A stretch of DNA of 64,000 nt, taken from contig NC_090446.1 of assembly GCF_031143425.1 (NCBI RefSeq), forward strand, positions 654,493,717-654,557,716, given 5' to 3'. Of this stretch, positions 23,899-36,220 are shown piece after piece. The position numbers and the translations under genes were made by a program. A model generated the notes under the pieces. That model saw only the letters and a list, made by a program, of their open reading frames with translations. It did no database searches and was not told where the DNA came from. The first letter of the stretch is position 1; each line of letters opens with the position of its first letter. This DNA comes from Pleurodeles waltl. Taxonomy: Eukaryota > Chordata > Amphibia > Caudata > Salamandridae.

Positions 23899-25190
23899 CA
23901 AGGTATTTCTGTTTCTGATATTCTGTAAAAATACTTGAGCAGACATCAGTTGCTGTATGGATTTGCTCACCTATACACATTACAATACTGTACCTTCTCA
24001 ACAGAATTGAAACATGACCTAGGCATGTGATTGTGTATATTATATGTAGCTACCATTCACATTTGTATGTCAGAATGCATGCAGAGATTTAATCTGACAT
24101 AAATATTGTGACCTAAATATTGTTTACAAAGCTATCGTTTCATTTGTGCAAAGATTTCTGTTATTAATGCCAGTGGGATGATTGGCACTCCCTGTTCATA
24201 GTCAATGTGAGAGATCATAAGTATAACCATGCTTGCAGCTAAAGGGCTCAATGTATTGTGACATATTTCTGATTTGTTTGCCATTCTATAGCCCTCTTAC
24301 AATCATCCTCAAGTTGTTTTTAATGGGTGTTGGTGGCAGTGGCTCACAGCCTACGGACTGACAGTGCTAAATGACAAACATACACATATGCACACACATA
24401 AATTGTGGCTTGTACTGCCACTTGAGTTTGTAAACTTCCTTCCAATTATTAGCAATGGGCAGCAGTACAGAGTGCTTCAATACTTTGTTGCTTTCTTTAT
24501 TGCCACCAGGTCATTATGAGACATGGCAATCACAGCTTCAGTGTGATACACAGAATGCTTGTGACTCATGTGGTAAAAGTGCAGACAGCTAATTTTTGGA
24601 ACTGGCTTGGGAGTGTATAGGGCTTGCTGCTCCTACCTGATCATATGGCATCTACATTAAGCAGGCCCTGGGTGGGGTTGACACCTTCACCTAATTCTGT
24701 AATCATGGACACCATTAGCGTGTCTGGTTTAAACCTTCTTCTCTGGATTTGCACTCAGAAATCGATTTTGTGGTTTTTCTAATTGCTCGGCATTTTCCCT
24801 CTGTAAAGTGTGGAAGCTTTGACCTGCCAAAATCAGCCTGGAGAAAATTACTGTGATATTTACTACACCGGGAAAACACATCATACAGAGAACTCTGCAG
24901 GCCTTGGTATTCAGATCCCTCTGGAAAATGGAGTTTACATGAGGGTCAGGATTTTGTCCCAAATTCAAAATTGGGCCTTAGAGTCCCTTAGGGGTGCTCC
25001 CCTCCCACTCCCCATCTCTACTTGTTAGACAAGTGAAGAGGCTGTTGGTGTCTAATCTAAGGATAGGGATGCCCATTCAGCACACAGCAACACAACAGAA
25101 AAAAAATGTGTTTCTGATTGCCCAGTGAAGAGTGGAAAGTAATTTTGAGTGAGGCTTCTATGAAACAAATCAAAATGACCAAAATAGCTC
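23896..25190. other. Unassigned stretch
   Basis: No motif-bearing ORF, palindrome or tandem repeat was seen. Part of the last 150 bp may be decayed gypsy sequence, because the recognisable protease frame starts immediately afterwards. Confidence 0.4.
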
Positions 25191-25194
25191 AACA

Positions 25195-26505
25195 TTGAGT
25201 GAAACAAGAGGTGCCAATGTTCTTAACTGCCTGTGCTCAGGCTCAATATATACTATCATTCCTAAGGGGTTGTTTGCAAAACATTGGTAAGATCCTGTAC
25301 CTTTGCCCACGGACATTAATCCTGAGGGGTACCAAGGAGAAACCATCAATTTTGTGGGATTTATGGAATCCAATGTGAAATATGAAAGCAGGGAAATAAA
25401 GGGAAAGGTGTATGTGGTGGAAAACTATCCACTTATTTTGGGTTGGATGCATCAGGAGGACCATAACATTCTAAGTGAAGCGCAGTATGTTATTAAAGAA
25501 GGTCTCTGTCAACTGAAGGGTTACATCCATAAAGTAGTCTTAAAACCTGATGCAATACAAATCCAGCATAAGGTGAGTAGCATTCCATTGGCTACTCATG
25601 CTGCTGTGAAAGAAATGTTGGCTGAAATGTTGTCCAGCGGAGTAATGGAACCAGTAACGATGTGCAGCTAAATATCTCTGGTGGTAATTACTGAAAAATC
25701 AGATAGGCAGTATAGACTTTGTATAGACCTTAGAGCTATTAACCAGAATGTGGTTGTGAATACATACCCTTTGCGGAACATAAAACGAGTTAATATTGGC
25801 TTTGGGTGGTGGGAAGTATTTTCCAAATTGGACTTGAAGAATGCCTACCACAGGATCAAGTTACACGAAGAGTCTTAATAACTGACTGCCTTCATCACCA
25901 TGGAATGTACATTTCAATTTACATCTATGCAATTTGGTTTATGTTGGGCTGCCAGTGTGTTTCAAAGAATGATGAACGCAATTCTTATGGGTATGAATAA
26001 CATCCTGCACTTTCTGGACGATATTTAATTTTTTGGAGAGTTGGTCGAGCAGCTTAATATGGTCTTCAGACAAGCTTTGCATAGAGTGAGTGATGTGTGT
26101 CTTTCCTTTCTATGGGAAATGTGCACATTTTTAGTGGAATGGGTGGAATACTTTGGTTACAGCATATCAGCTAATGGAGTCAAACTTAAAGAGAATTTAC
26201 TGAATGCTATTAGATTGGCACCTTCACCTACTGATAAGGACTGGCTGAGGACTTTTTGTTTGGCTTCATTGAATATTGTACCAAGTTAGTGGAAAAGTTT
26301 TCAGACAAGAGAGAATGTTTGAGATTGCTGCAAAGAAAGGGTCTAATTTTGTGTGGGGTAAAGAGCAACAAAATTGTTTTGAGATAATTAAAAATGAAAT
26401 TTGTAACACTGGTATTTTGACACATTTTGATAACCAATTGAAGACTATTCTCACTGTTGATGCTAGTGCTCCACCAATGACTCCTGGCCTAAATTGGATT
26501 TAAAG
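25195..26505 (+). pseudogene. Ty3/gypsy pol fragment (protease, RT, start of RNase H)
   Basis: One reading frame, interrupted by stops, carries the protease motif region, the protease-RT linker (G-W-M-H-Q, H-K-V-V-L-K-P-D-A) and the RT fingers and palm. RT signatures include L-C-I-D-L-R-A-I-N-Q, F-S-K-L-D-L-K-N-A-Y-H-R-I, L-T-A-F-I-T, F-Q-R-M-M and the catalytic box F-L-D-D at 26011-26022 with both aspartates intact. After a frameshift near 26285 the thumb and D-A-S of RNase H follow. In-frame stops lie at 25669, after 25875 and at 26026. The protease position expected to read D-S/T-G reads C-S-G-S (25234-25245), so the catalytic Asp is lost. Gag, integrase and an adjoining same-strand LTR are absent. 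Confidence 0.85.
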
Positions 26506-26519
26506 CTACCTCAAAAATT

Positions 26520-26764
26520 TGTAGTTGCTGGCTAGCTCCTCATTGCCACTTCTTGCACCTTGCTCGAATTATACAGAAACCAGAGGTATGTTAACAAGCT
26601 TTTATTGCTTAAGCTTTACCTACAACTTAAGCGTAGCTACCTCTCAACCAGTCAGCCTCCAACTGACATCCTTGGAATGCCAGCTCTACACCTCAAACTT
26701 ATAATAGAGAAGAACACTACTGCATTCCTAATTCTTACATGACATTGCTTGTAGGCGTATAACA
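26520..26764 (-). mobile_element. Gypsy LTR (solo), inverted relative to the pol fragment
   Basis: The reverse complement starts TGTTATACGCCTACAAGCAA and ends ...CAGCAACTACA, giving TG...CA ends over 245 bp. It aligns over its full length with 38680-38918, which lies downstream of the second gypsy copy. Both contain GTCAGTTGGAGGCTGACTGG and a GCTTAAGCAATAAAA polyadenylation signal. It sits 15 bp after the pol fragment but in the opposite orientation, so it cannot be that copy's 3' LTR in its original position. No clear target duplication was seen. Confidence 0.75.
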
Positions 26765-26865
26765 TGAAGAAAGATTGCAGTGGTCAAGTGGGGTATGGCA
26801 GATGATAGTCGCAGTGAGGTAAGTCTGTTCTTGGTCATGATTTGCTTTGAAGATGAGACTAAGGG

Positions 26866-27340
26866 GTTCATTTCCAAGAAGCTGGAGCATCATGCTCGAT
26901 GCACCAGTTTAATTTCTCCACCCTGCGCCCCCCTAAGGATGCCATGGGAGCACTGCATTTACAATACAGTGCTCCATGGTGCTTAGTGTCCACATCAGCG
27001 TCAGAAATTCTGATGCTGTTGTGGTACTAAAACTTAACATTGCTGGACTAGCGTCAACATTTTAGCACTAGTCTGGCAATGTAAAGGGGGGCCAATAGAC
27101 AACAGCACAGCATCACTTTTAACATATGCCCTGAGCAGGCATTAAAAAAATGGACGCTATACTGGCACAACATGGAACAGTGAAACCTTGTCGATGTCAC
27201 TGCAGCATTTTTGCGGGGCTTTTAGGGAGGATGACTACCTTGCAAACATTATACCTGGTGCAGGTATAATGTGGCGCAAGGCTTTACAAACTGGCACAAT
27301 GGTGACATTGCGCCAGTTTGGGAAAATGGCGGTGGGGACT
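26866..27340 (+). mobile_element. MITE of the 48080 family, right end missing
   Basis: It starts AAGGGGTTCATTTCCAAG and follows the same internal order as 48080-48617: an ACTGCATTTACAATACAGTGC hairpin, the CCATGGTG region, ...GGACTAGCGTCA..., a GAGCAGGCATTAAAA segment, and the CATTATACCTGGTGCAGGTA palindrome. The closing terminal repeat is lost. Non-coding. Confidence 0.55.
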
Positions 27341-30300
27341 GAGACCAAACCCACACTTCGGCGAGGAGTGGAAAGTTGGTTTACTGAGAAGGAGGATGAA
27401 TATTACTAAGATGGTGAATTGCTAATTTTGCAAATGACGGGCAATGTATTTTTATGGAGTTCAATATGTAAGCTTTTGCAGAAGGAAGTCTCTGTTAGGG
27501 CAGGGTTAGACAGTTGCGTAAATCAAGATGATGGGGCAAGCTTGCGGGATTGTGACAAAGAAATACAGAGGATCCCATATCTTACAGTTGGATTTTGGCC
27601 CTGAGATGGCTGAAGGGCCTCCTTGATGGGTTGGGGGTTCCCTGGGCTGCAAGAACCTGGGTTATGCCCCTAGGGTTAGGTGCCAGGACAAATTAAATTA
27701 AAAATAGACATATGTGTATGGGACAGTACCCAAATGGTATCAAAGATTACTGATAATATGATATATTAAGAAGTATTTATTACAAGTACAATTACAATTC
27801 AAATTACCATTAGATTTTAATATAATTTTCTTATTTTGTTATCGTTCATCAATTTAAATCTTGTAACTTTCATGCGTGTTGTTTTCGTATAGCTGATCCA
27901 ACTATCCCCCTTCAAAATCTATTCAACAATAAGCACTGCAGTGTCATGCTGCTCCTCTATTTTGCCACTGACTAGATTGTATATGTGATGTAATAGTTAT
28001 AGTTTAATTCCACAGCTCAGGGAGTGAACAAAGAAAGGTCTACCTTCTGGCCTTCAAGTGCAGTCTCTGTTAAGACAGACCAACCAATGTTTGGTGGCAT
28101 GTAGGATTCAGTAGCCAAATGATAAACCCTTTGCTATATCAGATCATACATTTGCGGGAATATTGTTCATTGATACAAAGTGCACTGAAGCAGAAGCAAA
28201 GAAATTATGGATATACCATCAGAATAGCGATATTACTGTACCTAGAAACTGGGGGTGGAAAAGAAAAGTAGTCAAGCCACATACATCATACCAAAAACAA
28301 TAGATTTAGGAAGCATCAAGCTGGAAATTTCAGATTTCAAGCCTTTTTAATTGCAGAGGCCTAACCACTAAGTGTGGTGTCATCACAAAACAGAGTATTT
28401 ATTAGCTGGGTAATAATACCAACTGTTTTATAGTGCTATGAAGATATCTTTGAAATATCCTCCTTTTTTTCTCTCACACTCAACTTTCACAAACATTCTT
28501 TCTTTGACACCTCATGCCCTGTTTACCATTCTATGGCACTCTGAAAGATTTCCTGCCTTTGTTCATTTCTCCCTGCATCATCTACTGTCTCTCTAAAAGA
28601 TGTCACTCACAGTCCTTACAATTCTCTCATACCTTTCCCAACTTATTCACATGTACTTTCTCTTAACCCCCTGCTTCTCCATGCCTTCACCTCTCATGTA
28701 GTGCCTTGGGATGTTTTCCCTTTCACACCCTGCAACTTTCCCACACTCCTTCTTGCGTTGATCTATTACTATCTTCCTCAACTTCCCTCTTATACTTACC
28801 AGCCAGTTTTAATTCATGTATCTGTCTTCCTTCCTGTGCCTGTCTACTTCTATCTTTCTCTCTCTCTCTCTCACATGGATCTTCCTGCCATAATCACTCT
28901 CCTATACCTCTCTCCTTTGCCTCATCCTATATCATCCTCTTACTCATCTTCTTTTTGTCCCACACCATTTTTTCTCTCACACCAACTTCATCCTCTTTCT
29001 TGGCCTATCCACACTAATGACCATGCTATCATAGCTTCTCATCAAACTCTGTGAATACACCTCATCCAATCATTCGGTATCCTTCTTCTATTTACTGGCC
29101 CTTTCCAAAGGCTCCTTCTTTAAATCGGAAAAAGAGTTGTGTTAAACATTAGTAGAGCGATATGGAAGTGGTCTAAACAAACTTAAGCAGAGGAAGTTAG
29201 AGCCCCAAAATGGTTAGACCTCCTGAGTTCCTCTTTGAACACAAGAGCCCAAAACAGAAAGAATGAATAAGCAAAGTGCAGTTGCTAAGCTGAAACGGCA
29301 TTGTGATATTGATAGGACTCAAGCTGACTTCATCATCTGATTATAAAACACAATATTTTGTCCGGAACCCTCAAGTTCTCTGAAACCTAATAACTGTGTT
29401 ATGATATTGCTCTGTGAACAATTTGGAAAATCTTTTAAAATATATTTTGCCAAATGTTTATTTTCTGTGAGGTACTTGGGACAAACCTTCTCATAAGACA
29501 GTCCTCGGTGAAAACGCTTATCATGGAGGGAATGTGGAAAATTCAAATGTGAAGGTAGTCATAAAAGTAGACATATTAGGAATTCAGGGGGTGGGCCTTT
29601 TGCCAAAACCATCTCACTGGAAAGGAGACCTGCAGTACACCAACAAATAGTCTGTCAGTAGCGATTTGGAACATTGCCGAAAGAAATTGAAATTGCTATC
29701 TTTTGGTAAGCAACAACAGCATCACAATAGAAATCAAGGGTTTGGACTGTATGTGCTGGTCAAGTTGATGATGTACCGAACCTAAACCAGCAGAGCAAAT
29801 CACCATTATTGGTCAAAAGATGACAATTCACCCAGCATTAACTTTACCTAAATCTACATACATGTACAGACTTTCATTACTTTTGTGATCAATAATAATG
29901 GCAAATAAACAATTGGAGGCTCCTGTAATCTAAATGATTCTAACTTTACTCATGGTATCCATGTGTTTTCACTCAACACACCACAGATGGTATCCTGACA
30001 TGACTAATTATCCCCCTAATTAACAGTGGCCTGGAAAATAGCCCAGAATAATCCCATTCTGAGAGTTACTGATACTGGAGGAGGTATTGGGTAACTGTGG
30101 GGAGAGGGGAAAATCCGGGCCATTACAAGTGTGACCCCTTTGAAATACGGAATGTCTGGGAAACTCAGTAATTCCTGGTCGAGTTCATTTTCATCCTGGG
30201 CAAAATAAGCAGATCTCAAGAAACACCAGAGACCTCATAGTTCTGATGGGGTCAGTATGTAATAAGTAGCCACTTACAATGAATGCTTAGGTGACAAAAT

Positions 30301-30376
30301 GCATTACTGTGTCCCAGTTGTGCTACAAACATTTCTATGGGTATTCAATTAATGCTCTCTGATGATATCAGTTAAT
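27341..30376. other. Unassigned stretch with a pyrimidine-rich tract
   Basis: No gene was recognised. 28440-29060 is strongly C/T-biased on the plus strand, including a short (TC)n at 28853-28872. The 117- and 103-residue open frames there follow from low stop density in C/T sequence. The rest is ordinary AT-rich DNA. Confidence 0.45.
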
Positions 30377-31308
30377 TTAGGCCCGTATTTATACTCCGTT
30401 TGCGCCGAATTAGCGTCGTTTTTTTCGACGCAAATTCGGCGCAAAACTAACGCCATATTTATACTTTGGCGTTAGACGCGTCTAGCGCCAAAGTATGGGC
30501 AAATAGCGTCATTTTTTTGCGTGAACGCCTTCCTTGCGTTAATGAGATGCAAGGAAGGCGTTCCCGTCTAAAAAAATGACGGCGACGCAAATGCGTCGTA
30601 TTTATACTCCCGGGCAAAAATCACGCCTGGGAGTGGGCGGGGCAAAAAACCCCGCATTTGCGCCACTTTTTAACGCCTGGGTCAGGGTAGGCGTTAAGGG
30701 GGCTGTGGGCTCAAAATGAGCCCACAGGTGCCCTCCCATGCCCCCAGGGACCCCCCCTGCCACCCTTGCCCACCCCAGGAGGACACCCAAGGATGGAGGG
30801 ACCCATCCCAGGGACATTCAGGTAAGTTCAGGTAAGTATAATTTTTTATTTTTTTAAAACATTTTTGGTGGCATAGGGGGGCCTTATTTGTGCCCCCCTA
30901 CATGCCACTATGCCCAATGACCATGCCCAGGGGACATAAGTCCCCTGGGCATGGCCATTGGGCAAGGGGGCATGACTCCTGTCTTTACTAAGACAGGAGT
31001 CATTTAAATGGCGTCTGGGCGTCGAAAAAAATGGCGCAAATCGGGTTGAGGCGATTTTTTTTCCTCAACCTGACTTGCCCCATTTTAAGACGCCCTAACG
31101 CCATTTTCCCCCTACGCCGGCGCTGCCTGGTCTACGTGGTTTTTTTCCACGCACACCAGGCAGCGCCGGTCTGCTAGCGCCGGCTAACGCCATTCCATAA
31201 ATACGGCGCCCGCATGGCGCTTCAGAATGGCGTTAGACGGCGCTAAATTTTTTGACGCTAAACTGCGTTAGCGCAGTTTAGCGTCAAAAAGTATAAATAT
31301 GGGCCTTA
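30377..31308. mobile_element. Complete palindromic MITE (926 bp) with TTA target duplication
   Basis: The element body is 30380-31305. It begins GGCCCGTATTTATACT and ends with the complement of GGCCCATATTTATACT, flanked by TTA on both sides (30377-30379, 31306-31308). Inside are several strong hairpins: 30913-30962 (two 23-bp arms, one mismatch, 4-nt loop), 30972-31003 (14-bp perfect arms) and 31254-31285 (14-bp perfect arms, loop TTAG). The 3-bp TTA duplication and ends fit a PIF/Harbinger-type MITE. It has no coding capacity, and the good pairing suggests it is fairly young. Confidence 0.8.
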
Positions 31309-31601
31309 ATTACTTAAACCTCTCCTTCCATAGTTCGGTGAGTTCCATTTTAAATCCAAGAAGAGAAATCCATTTGCCGTCATCTGAACTTTACCTTCAA
31401 CTCACTGCCTTGCTTCATACATTTAATCAACTTTTAGAATGGGTTAATTCCCGTAATCCCCAAATTTACTTTGAGAATGGGTACAATCCCATACATTCCC
31501 ACATTCATTTCAGGAAACCACAACTCATACAGTTACAATTTAGCTTAATAGAAAACGTTTGTAGAAGCACAGTTTAAGGGAATCTTTTTTTTAAGAATCA
31601 A

Positions 31602-32315
31602 GGGCCAGATGTAGCAAGGGTTTTGCGAGTCGCAAACGGCGAAAAACGCCGTTTGCGACTTGCAAAAGCCACTTTGCTATGTTGAAATGCATTTTGCGAG
31701 TCGGATCCGACTCGCAAAATGCATTTCCGAATCGCAAATAGGAAGGGGTGTTCCCTTCCTATTTGCGATTCGCAATGGTATGCAATTCCATTTGTGACCG
31801 CGTATGCGGTCGCAAATGGAGTCGCAGTTACCATCCACTTGAAGTGGATGGTAACCCATTCGCAAACGGGAAGGGGTCCCATGGGACCCCTTCCCCTTTG
31901 TGAATGGACCCCAAAACATTTTTTCAGGGCAGGGAGTGGTCCAAGGGACCACTCCCTGCCCTGAAAAAACCGAAACAAAAGGTTTCGGATTTTTTGAAAT
32001 GCAGCTCGTTTTCCCTTAGGGAAAACGGGCTACATTTAAAAAAAAAAAAACTGCTTTATTTAAAAGCAGGTCGCTAACATGGAGGCCTGCTGACTACAGC
32101 AGGCCTCCATGTTAGCGAGTGCCTATACTCGCAATGGGGTCGCAAACTGCGACCCACCTCATAAATATTTATGAGGTGGGTCTTTGCGACCCCATTGCGA
32201 GTTGCAGAAGGTGTCTGAGACACCTTTCTGCATAGCAAATTGCGACTTGCAATTTGCGAGTCGCACGGACTCGCAAATTGCAAGTCGCAATTTGCTTTCT
32301 TCCTGCATCTGGCCC
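31602..32315. mobile_element. Multi-hairpin MITE, copy 1 (714 bp)
   Basis: The ends are GGGCCAGATG and CATCTGGCCC, with CAA on both sides. About twelve consecutive hairpins tile nearly the whole body. Examples: 31621-31667 (21-bp arms, one mismatch), 31684-31727 (44-bp perfect palindrome centred on GGATCC), 31728-31772 (20-bp perfect arms, 5-nt loop), 31827-31855 (13-bp), 31868-31895 (13-bp), 31919-31969 (24-bp perfect arms), 32071-32118 (21-bp perfect arms), 32128-32201 (19-bp arms around a 32-bp perfect palindrome) and 32235-32295 (28-bp perfect arms). Shared TTTGCGAGTCGC-type words recur between arms. No coding capacity. Confidence 0.85.
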
Positions 32316-35300
32316 CAATTTCTTCACTTATACATGTAAACCAAAAATAACAATTTGTTCTTTTTGCTTGTTCCTCCATCACCAAGACTTCAGTATTCTT
32401 CTGATTCTTATCTTGATTTCAGCACAAGTCATTTTTCCCACATTTCTTAATTTTATAACTGACCACATCTTCGTCTCTGATATTTTTTGCATGCACTATT
32501 TAATTTACCTTGCACTTAAATCAGCAAAACGGGTAACAGTGACTGTAACTTGCAATGATGAGCTATAACGTGACTTACATTTTCTTTAGTTTTTAAATCA
32601 TTAGTCCTCTTTGCGAACTAGTCCAATAATGAAGGTTAGGCTAAATACTCGTATAATAGAAACATAAGTTTCCTTTCCTCTTCTGGTGTTGGAGGTCTTT
32701 AAAATGAACTATTCCTTTTCATTACAACATTTATTTGGGCTCAAAATGCACACCTTGTTTTTTAAATGTTCTCAAAAATCAGTTTTCTCTCACCATCACC
32801 TTTTAGCACCCTCTCATTAGGTATATTATGAAAAAGCCTACACCTTCAGTTGAATGTAAGTGAAATTGTTTGTTTGCCCCTCCACTCCTGCAAGGAGAAA
32901 GTTAGCTTCTCTTGGCAAAGCATGTGTAATCGTTGTCACTTGCACATCTCCAACTGTATGTGTCACAGAGGTGAGTTCAAAGTAATTCTTGTTTCACTTC
33001 ATGGTAAATGTTTTTTCTCTCCAGGTGTATTTTCAGTGTCACAAATATTTAATTGTTAACTACGCACTGCCTGATACCCCAATGTAAGACAGAAATCACC
33101 ACAGCGTAAAGCCCCACCAGCTTAAAAATTCTGAGCTGCTAAATCAACCTCCTTCCTTGAAGGCTACAAGTACGCAATAACCCTGACCATTAAAGTAGAG
33201 CAGACATGTTTTTAGACATGATTACAAAGCGACATGAAATATCGGAATGTACAGAATTAGTGACGAGCCAACCAGAAACTACAAATACTTGAAGTAGCTT
33301 TGAATCCAGTTTAGGCCATGAGTCATTGGTGGAGCAGGAGCCGGTAAATCTGGTGAAGCAGCCTGGAACCATGAAGGTTGCCTAAATCGACCTGCGACGA
33401 CATCCGGACTCAACTGGGAAGGTTGAACCTGCTATTGTAATCATTTTTGCTGAACTAACGGTCCAGCGTAGACCTGGTGCAAGCACAATGGTGATGTAGC
33501 AGAACTGTTATTGCTACCCTTGATGCCACAGTAATCATCTATGCATGATAGAGTTTGCATTTTTGTTATCTGAAGCTCTAATGGATTAACTGCAAAGTGG
33601 TGCAGTGAATGCCTATATTAAGAAGCATTCACTATAGAATAGAGATTTTGAGAAATGTAGTATAGCCCTAAAACTTTATATATAATCAATTATTTTTATT
33701 TCATCTGTTTCTTTATCATGTTAATTAATAGTTTTCACTAAAACAATGCTGAATTTAAAAAAGGAAATGTTTTAAATGTTACATGCAAATGTCAAGAAAT
33801 GCAGATCTGCATTATAGCTAATGAAATTTATTAACAGCATTATCTCGTTTTAAAACTACATTAACATGAATTCTGACAAAGCTTATTAAAGATGAATTCG
33901 TAATTTTGAATGTTACATGTGTCTTGCTTGATATAAATGAATGTGCCATTTTAATTCACTCTTGTTAGCCTAAGTGAGGCCTGCAAGGCCCTGTTTCTTG
34001 ACTGTGTAGAAAAGTGTTTAGTCATTCTTTGCTAACATGACTTTTCTTTCAGATTGAGTTACTATGAAATGTTAGTTTGGAAATAGATGTCTTATCATCT
34101 TACGCATAGTGAGTCAGAGAAAGTAACCTTGAGCCCAGTACATTTAAGAACTGTAGACTGTAAACATTTGTTTCAAACCGTACAGATGAACTAAGACGGA
34201 TGCCTTTCACATGATGGACTTGGGAATATGTCACTGTGTTGCAGTTCAGCGTCATGCGATTAACTTTGATTGGACAGTTAAATCATCAGATTGATGTCAT
34301 GCAGCATCATCAGTCACTTTAGACTTTAACATCCCAATCTCCAGCTGGAATTTTGTCAACTTAGTTCCGCCCTTCTGTCTGGATCCCCTTGGACTCTTCG
34401 AGGTACAGACCTCTCTAGCCTTACCCTTCTTTTCAATGCTTTGTTGAGACTTCGAAATTTTTCAATGACCCAGGAAGAAGACACTTGACCGAGGTTCTGA
34501 AATATTGGCGCTTTCTCTTTTTACCTACTTTTACAAAATTTGGTGGGTCACGTTTTGCCCCAGATGTCATTTTTCCAAATTATTTTTCTCCTTTTACTCT
34601 TTTACTTTTTTCCTCTTGTCTTTTGGCCCAGCACATGCCAATTTGTGACTTGATGATCTGTATCAATTTCCCTTTACCTAGCTAGTAAAATTAGGTGATT
34701 TTAAATTGCCTTAATAGTTAAAAGAATTGAACGGCGCTTGCTTTTTATCCATCAAATTATTCTTTTGATGTTTTGTATTGTGGTTGTTGAGTATTTAGTC
34801 CTTTTGATGTTAGTTTGTTAGAATTCTTTCTGTCGCCTTGGCCAACCCATGGTGATTCTGTATTTTTATAATCTTGTTCAGAGAATAATTTACAGAAATC
34901 TGAGCTTGAATCTTTAATAAAACCCTTAACCTTATTCCAGACTGGAATTTTCCTTGTATGGCTTTCTCTCACACTGTTATTTAACATTGCATTATTTAAG
35001 TTGTATGCCTAGTTTTTCTACCCCTTATGCTGGGTGAAAAGATGTATCACCCCGTTTAAAGCATAATTGCAAAATGCTTTATCAGTGGGCAGGCTTGTGA
35101 AGAAGTGTGGGGCTGGAGAGCATGTGTACTCTGGAGGAAAACTTTCAAGCTTGTAGTGCTCATGCGCGTGGGTCTCACTTGAAGGCAGTGATGCGTAAGA
35201 GCTTATCTTGATGAAGAAGTGAAGTCACGGATGTGGGCGCCATATTAATTTGGGCTCATGGTGCACGTCCGTGATGCACACACGTTAGTTTGGGCATTAA

Positions 35301-35628
35301 ATTAATGCGCAAGTCCCTACCACAAACACGAGAAGCATTTACTAGGTGTTCTGTGATGCATACTCCAGTGCCTGCAAATGTAGAGAAACATTTTCTCGTG
35401 ATCACCACGAGTAAATAATAGTGATACGCACACCAGGATTCACTGTCAGCGTGCCAATATAAGGTCTGCCACCACTACTGGTGAATGAGCATGTAAACAA
35501 TGGTGATACACACAATAGGAGTAATTCTTTATTAGTCATTTGCTGACATATTTTGTTTATTTGCTTTAATTGTGAAGTACAATAACATTTGCACCTTCTG
35601 AGAGCTACTTCAATCCACTTGGTACTTG
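32316..35628. other. Unassigned stretch
   Basis: No gene was recognised. A 76-codon minus-strand frame at 34757-34987 is lysine/serine-rich and without known motifs. Around 34240-34500 CCAAT-like and leader-like sequence is reminiscent of an LTR, but no TG...CA ends or primer-binding site could be fixed. Confidence 0.4.
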
Positions 35629-36220
35629 GGGCCAGATGTACGTACCGTTTTGCATGGCGCAAACTGTGAAAATCGCGATGCACATTCCCATTTTGCGAGT
35701 CGGTACCGACTCGCAAAATGGGAATGCGACTCGCAAATAGAAAGGGGTGTTCCCTTCCTATTTGCGACTTGCACCGCAATGCAGAATTGCTGCATTCCCC
35801 TTTGTAAATGTCGCACACATTTTTTTTTTCAGAGCAGGCAGTGGTCCAATCGACCACTGCCTACTCTGAAAAAACGAAACCAAATGGTTTAATTTTTTAT
35901 TTTGTATTGCAACTCATTTTCCTTTAAGGAAAACGGGCTGCAATACAAAAAAAAACTGCTTTATGGAAAAAGCAGTCACAGACATGGAGGTCTGCTGTCT
36001 CCAGCAGGCCGCCATCCCTGTGAGTGCAGGGAATCGCAAGGGGGTCACAAATTGCGACCCACCTCATTAATACTAATGAGGTGGGTCTTTGCGACCCCCT
36101 TGCGATTCACAGAAGGTGTCTGAGACACCATTCTGCATATGCTTTTGCGACTCGGAAATTGCGAGTCGCACCAACTCGCAATTTCCGAGTCGCAAAAGCA
36201 TATCTTCCTACAACTGGCCC
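35629..36220. mobile_element. Multi-hairpin MITE, copy 2 (592 bp)
   Basis: Same family as 31602-32315. The ends are GGGCCAGATG and AACTGGCCC, flanked by TTG on both sides (35626-35628, 36221-36223), the complement of the CAA found at copy 1. Corresponding hairpins occur in the same order: a 44-bp perfect palindrome at 35683-35726 centred on GGTACC, a GGCAGTGGTC arm pair near 35836-35861, a GACCCACCTCATTA arm pair near 36055-36086, and 36137-36203 (30-bp perfect arms, 7-nt loop). Arm sequences differ from copy 1, but each differs together with its partner. The 35960-36015 hairpin has decayed. Confidence 0.85.

Noticed and set aside
28440..29060. 117- and 103-residue frames as secreted hydrophobic proteins
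   Set aside because: They arise from C/T-rich DNA with few stops; the composition explains the Leu/Ser/Pro/Phe bias.
34757..34987. Minus-strand 76-codon frame as an exon
   Set aside because: No recognisable domain and no splice-site context to support it.
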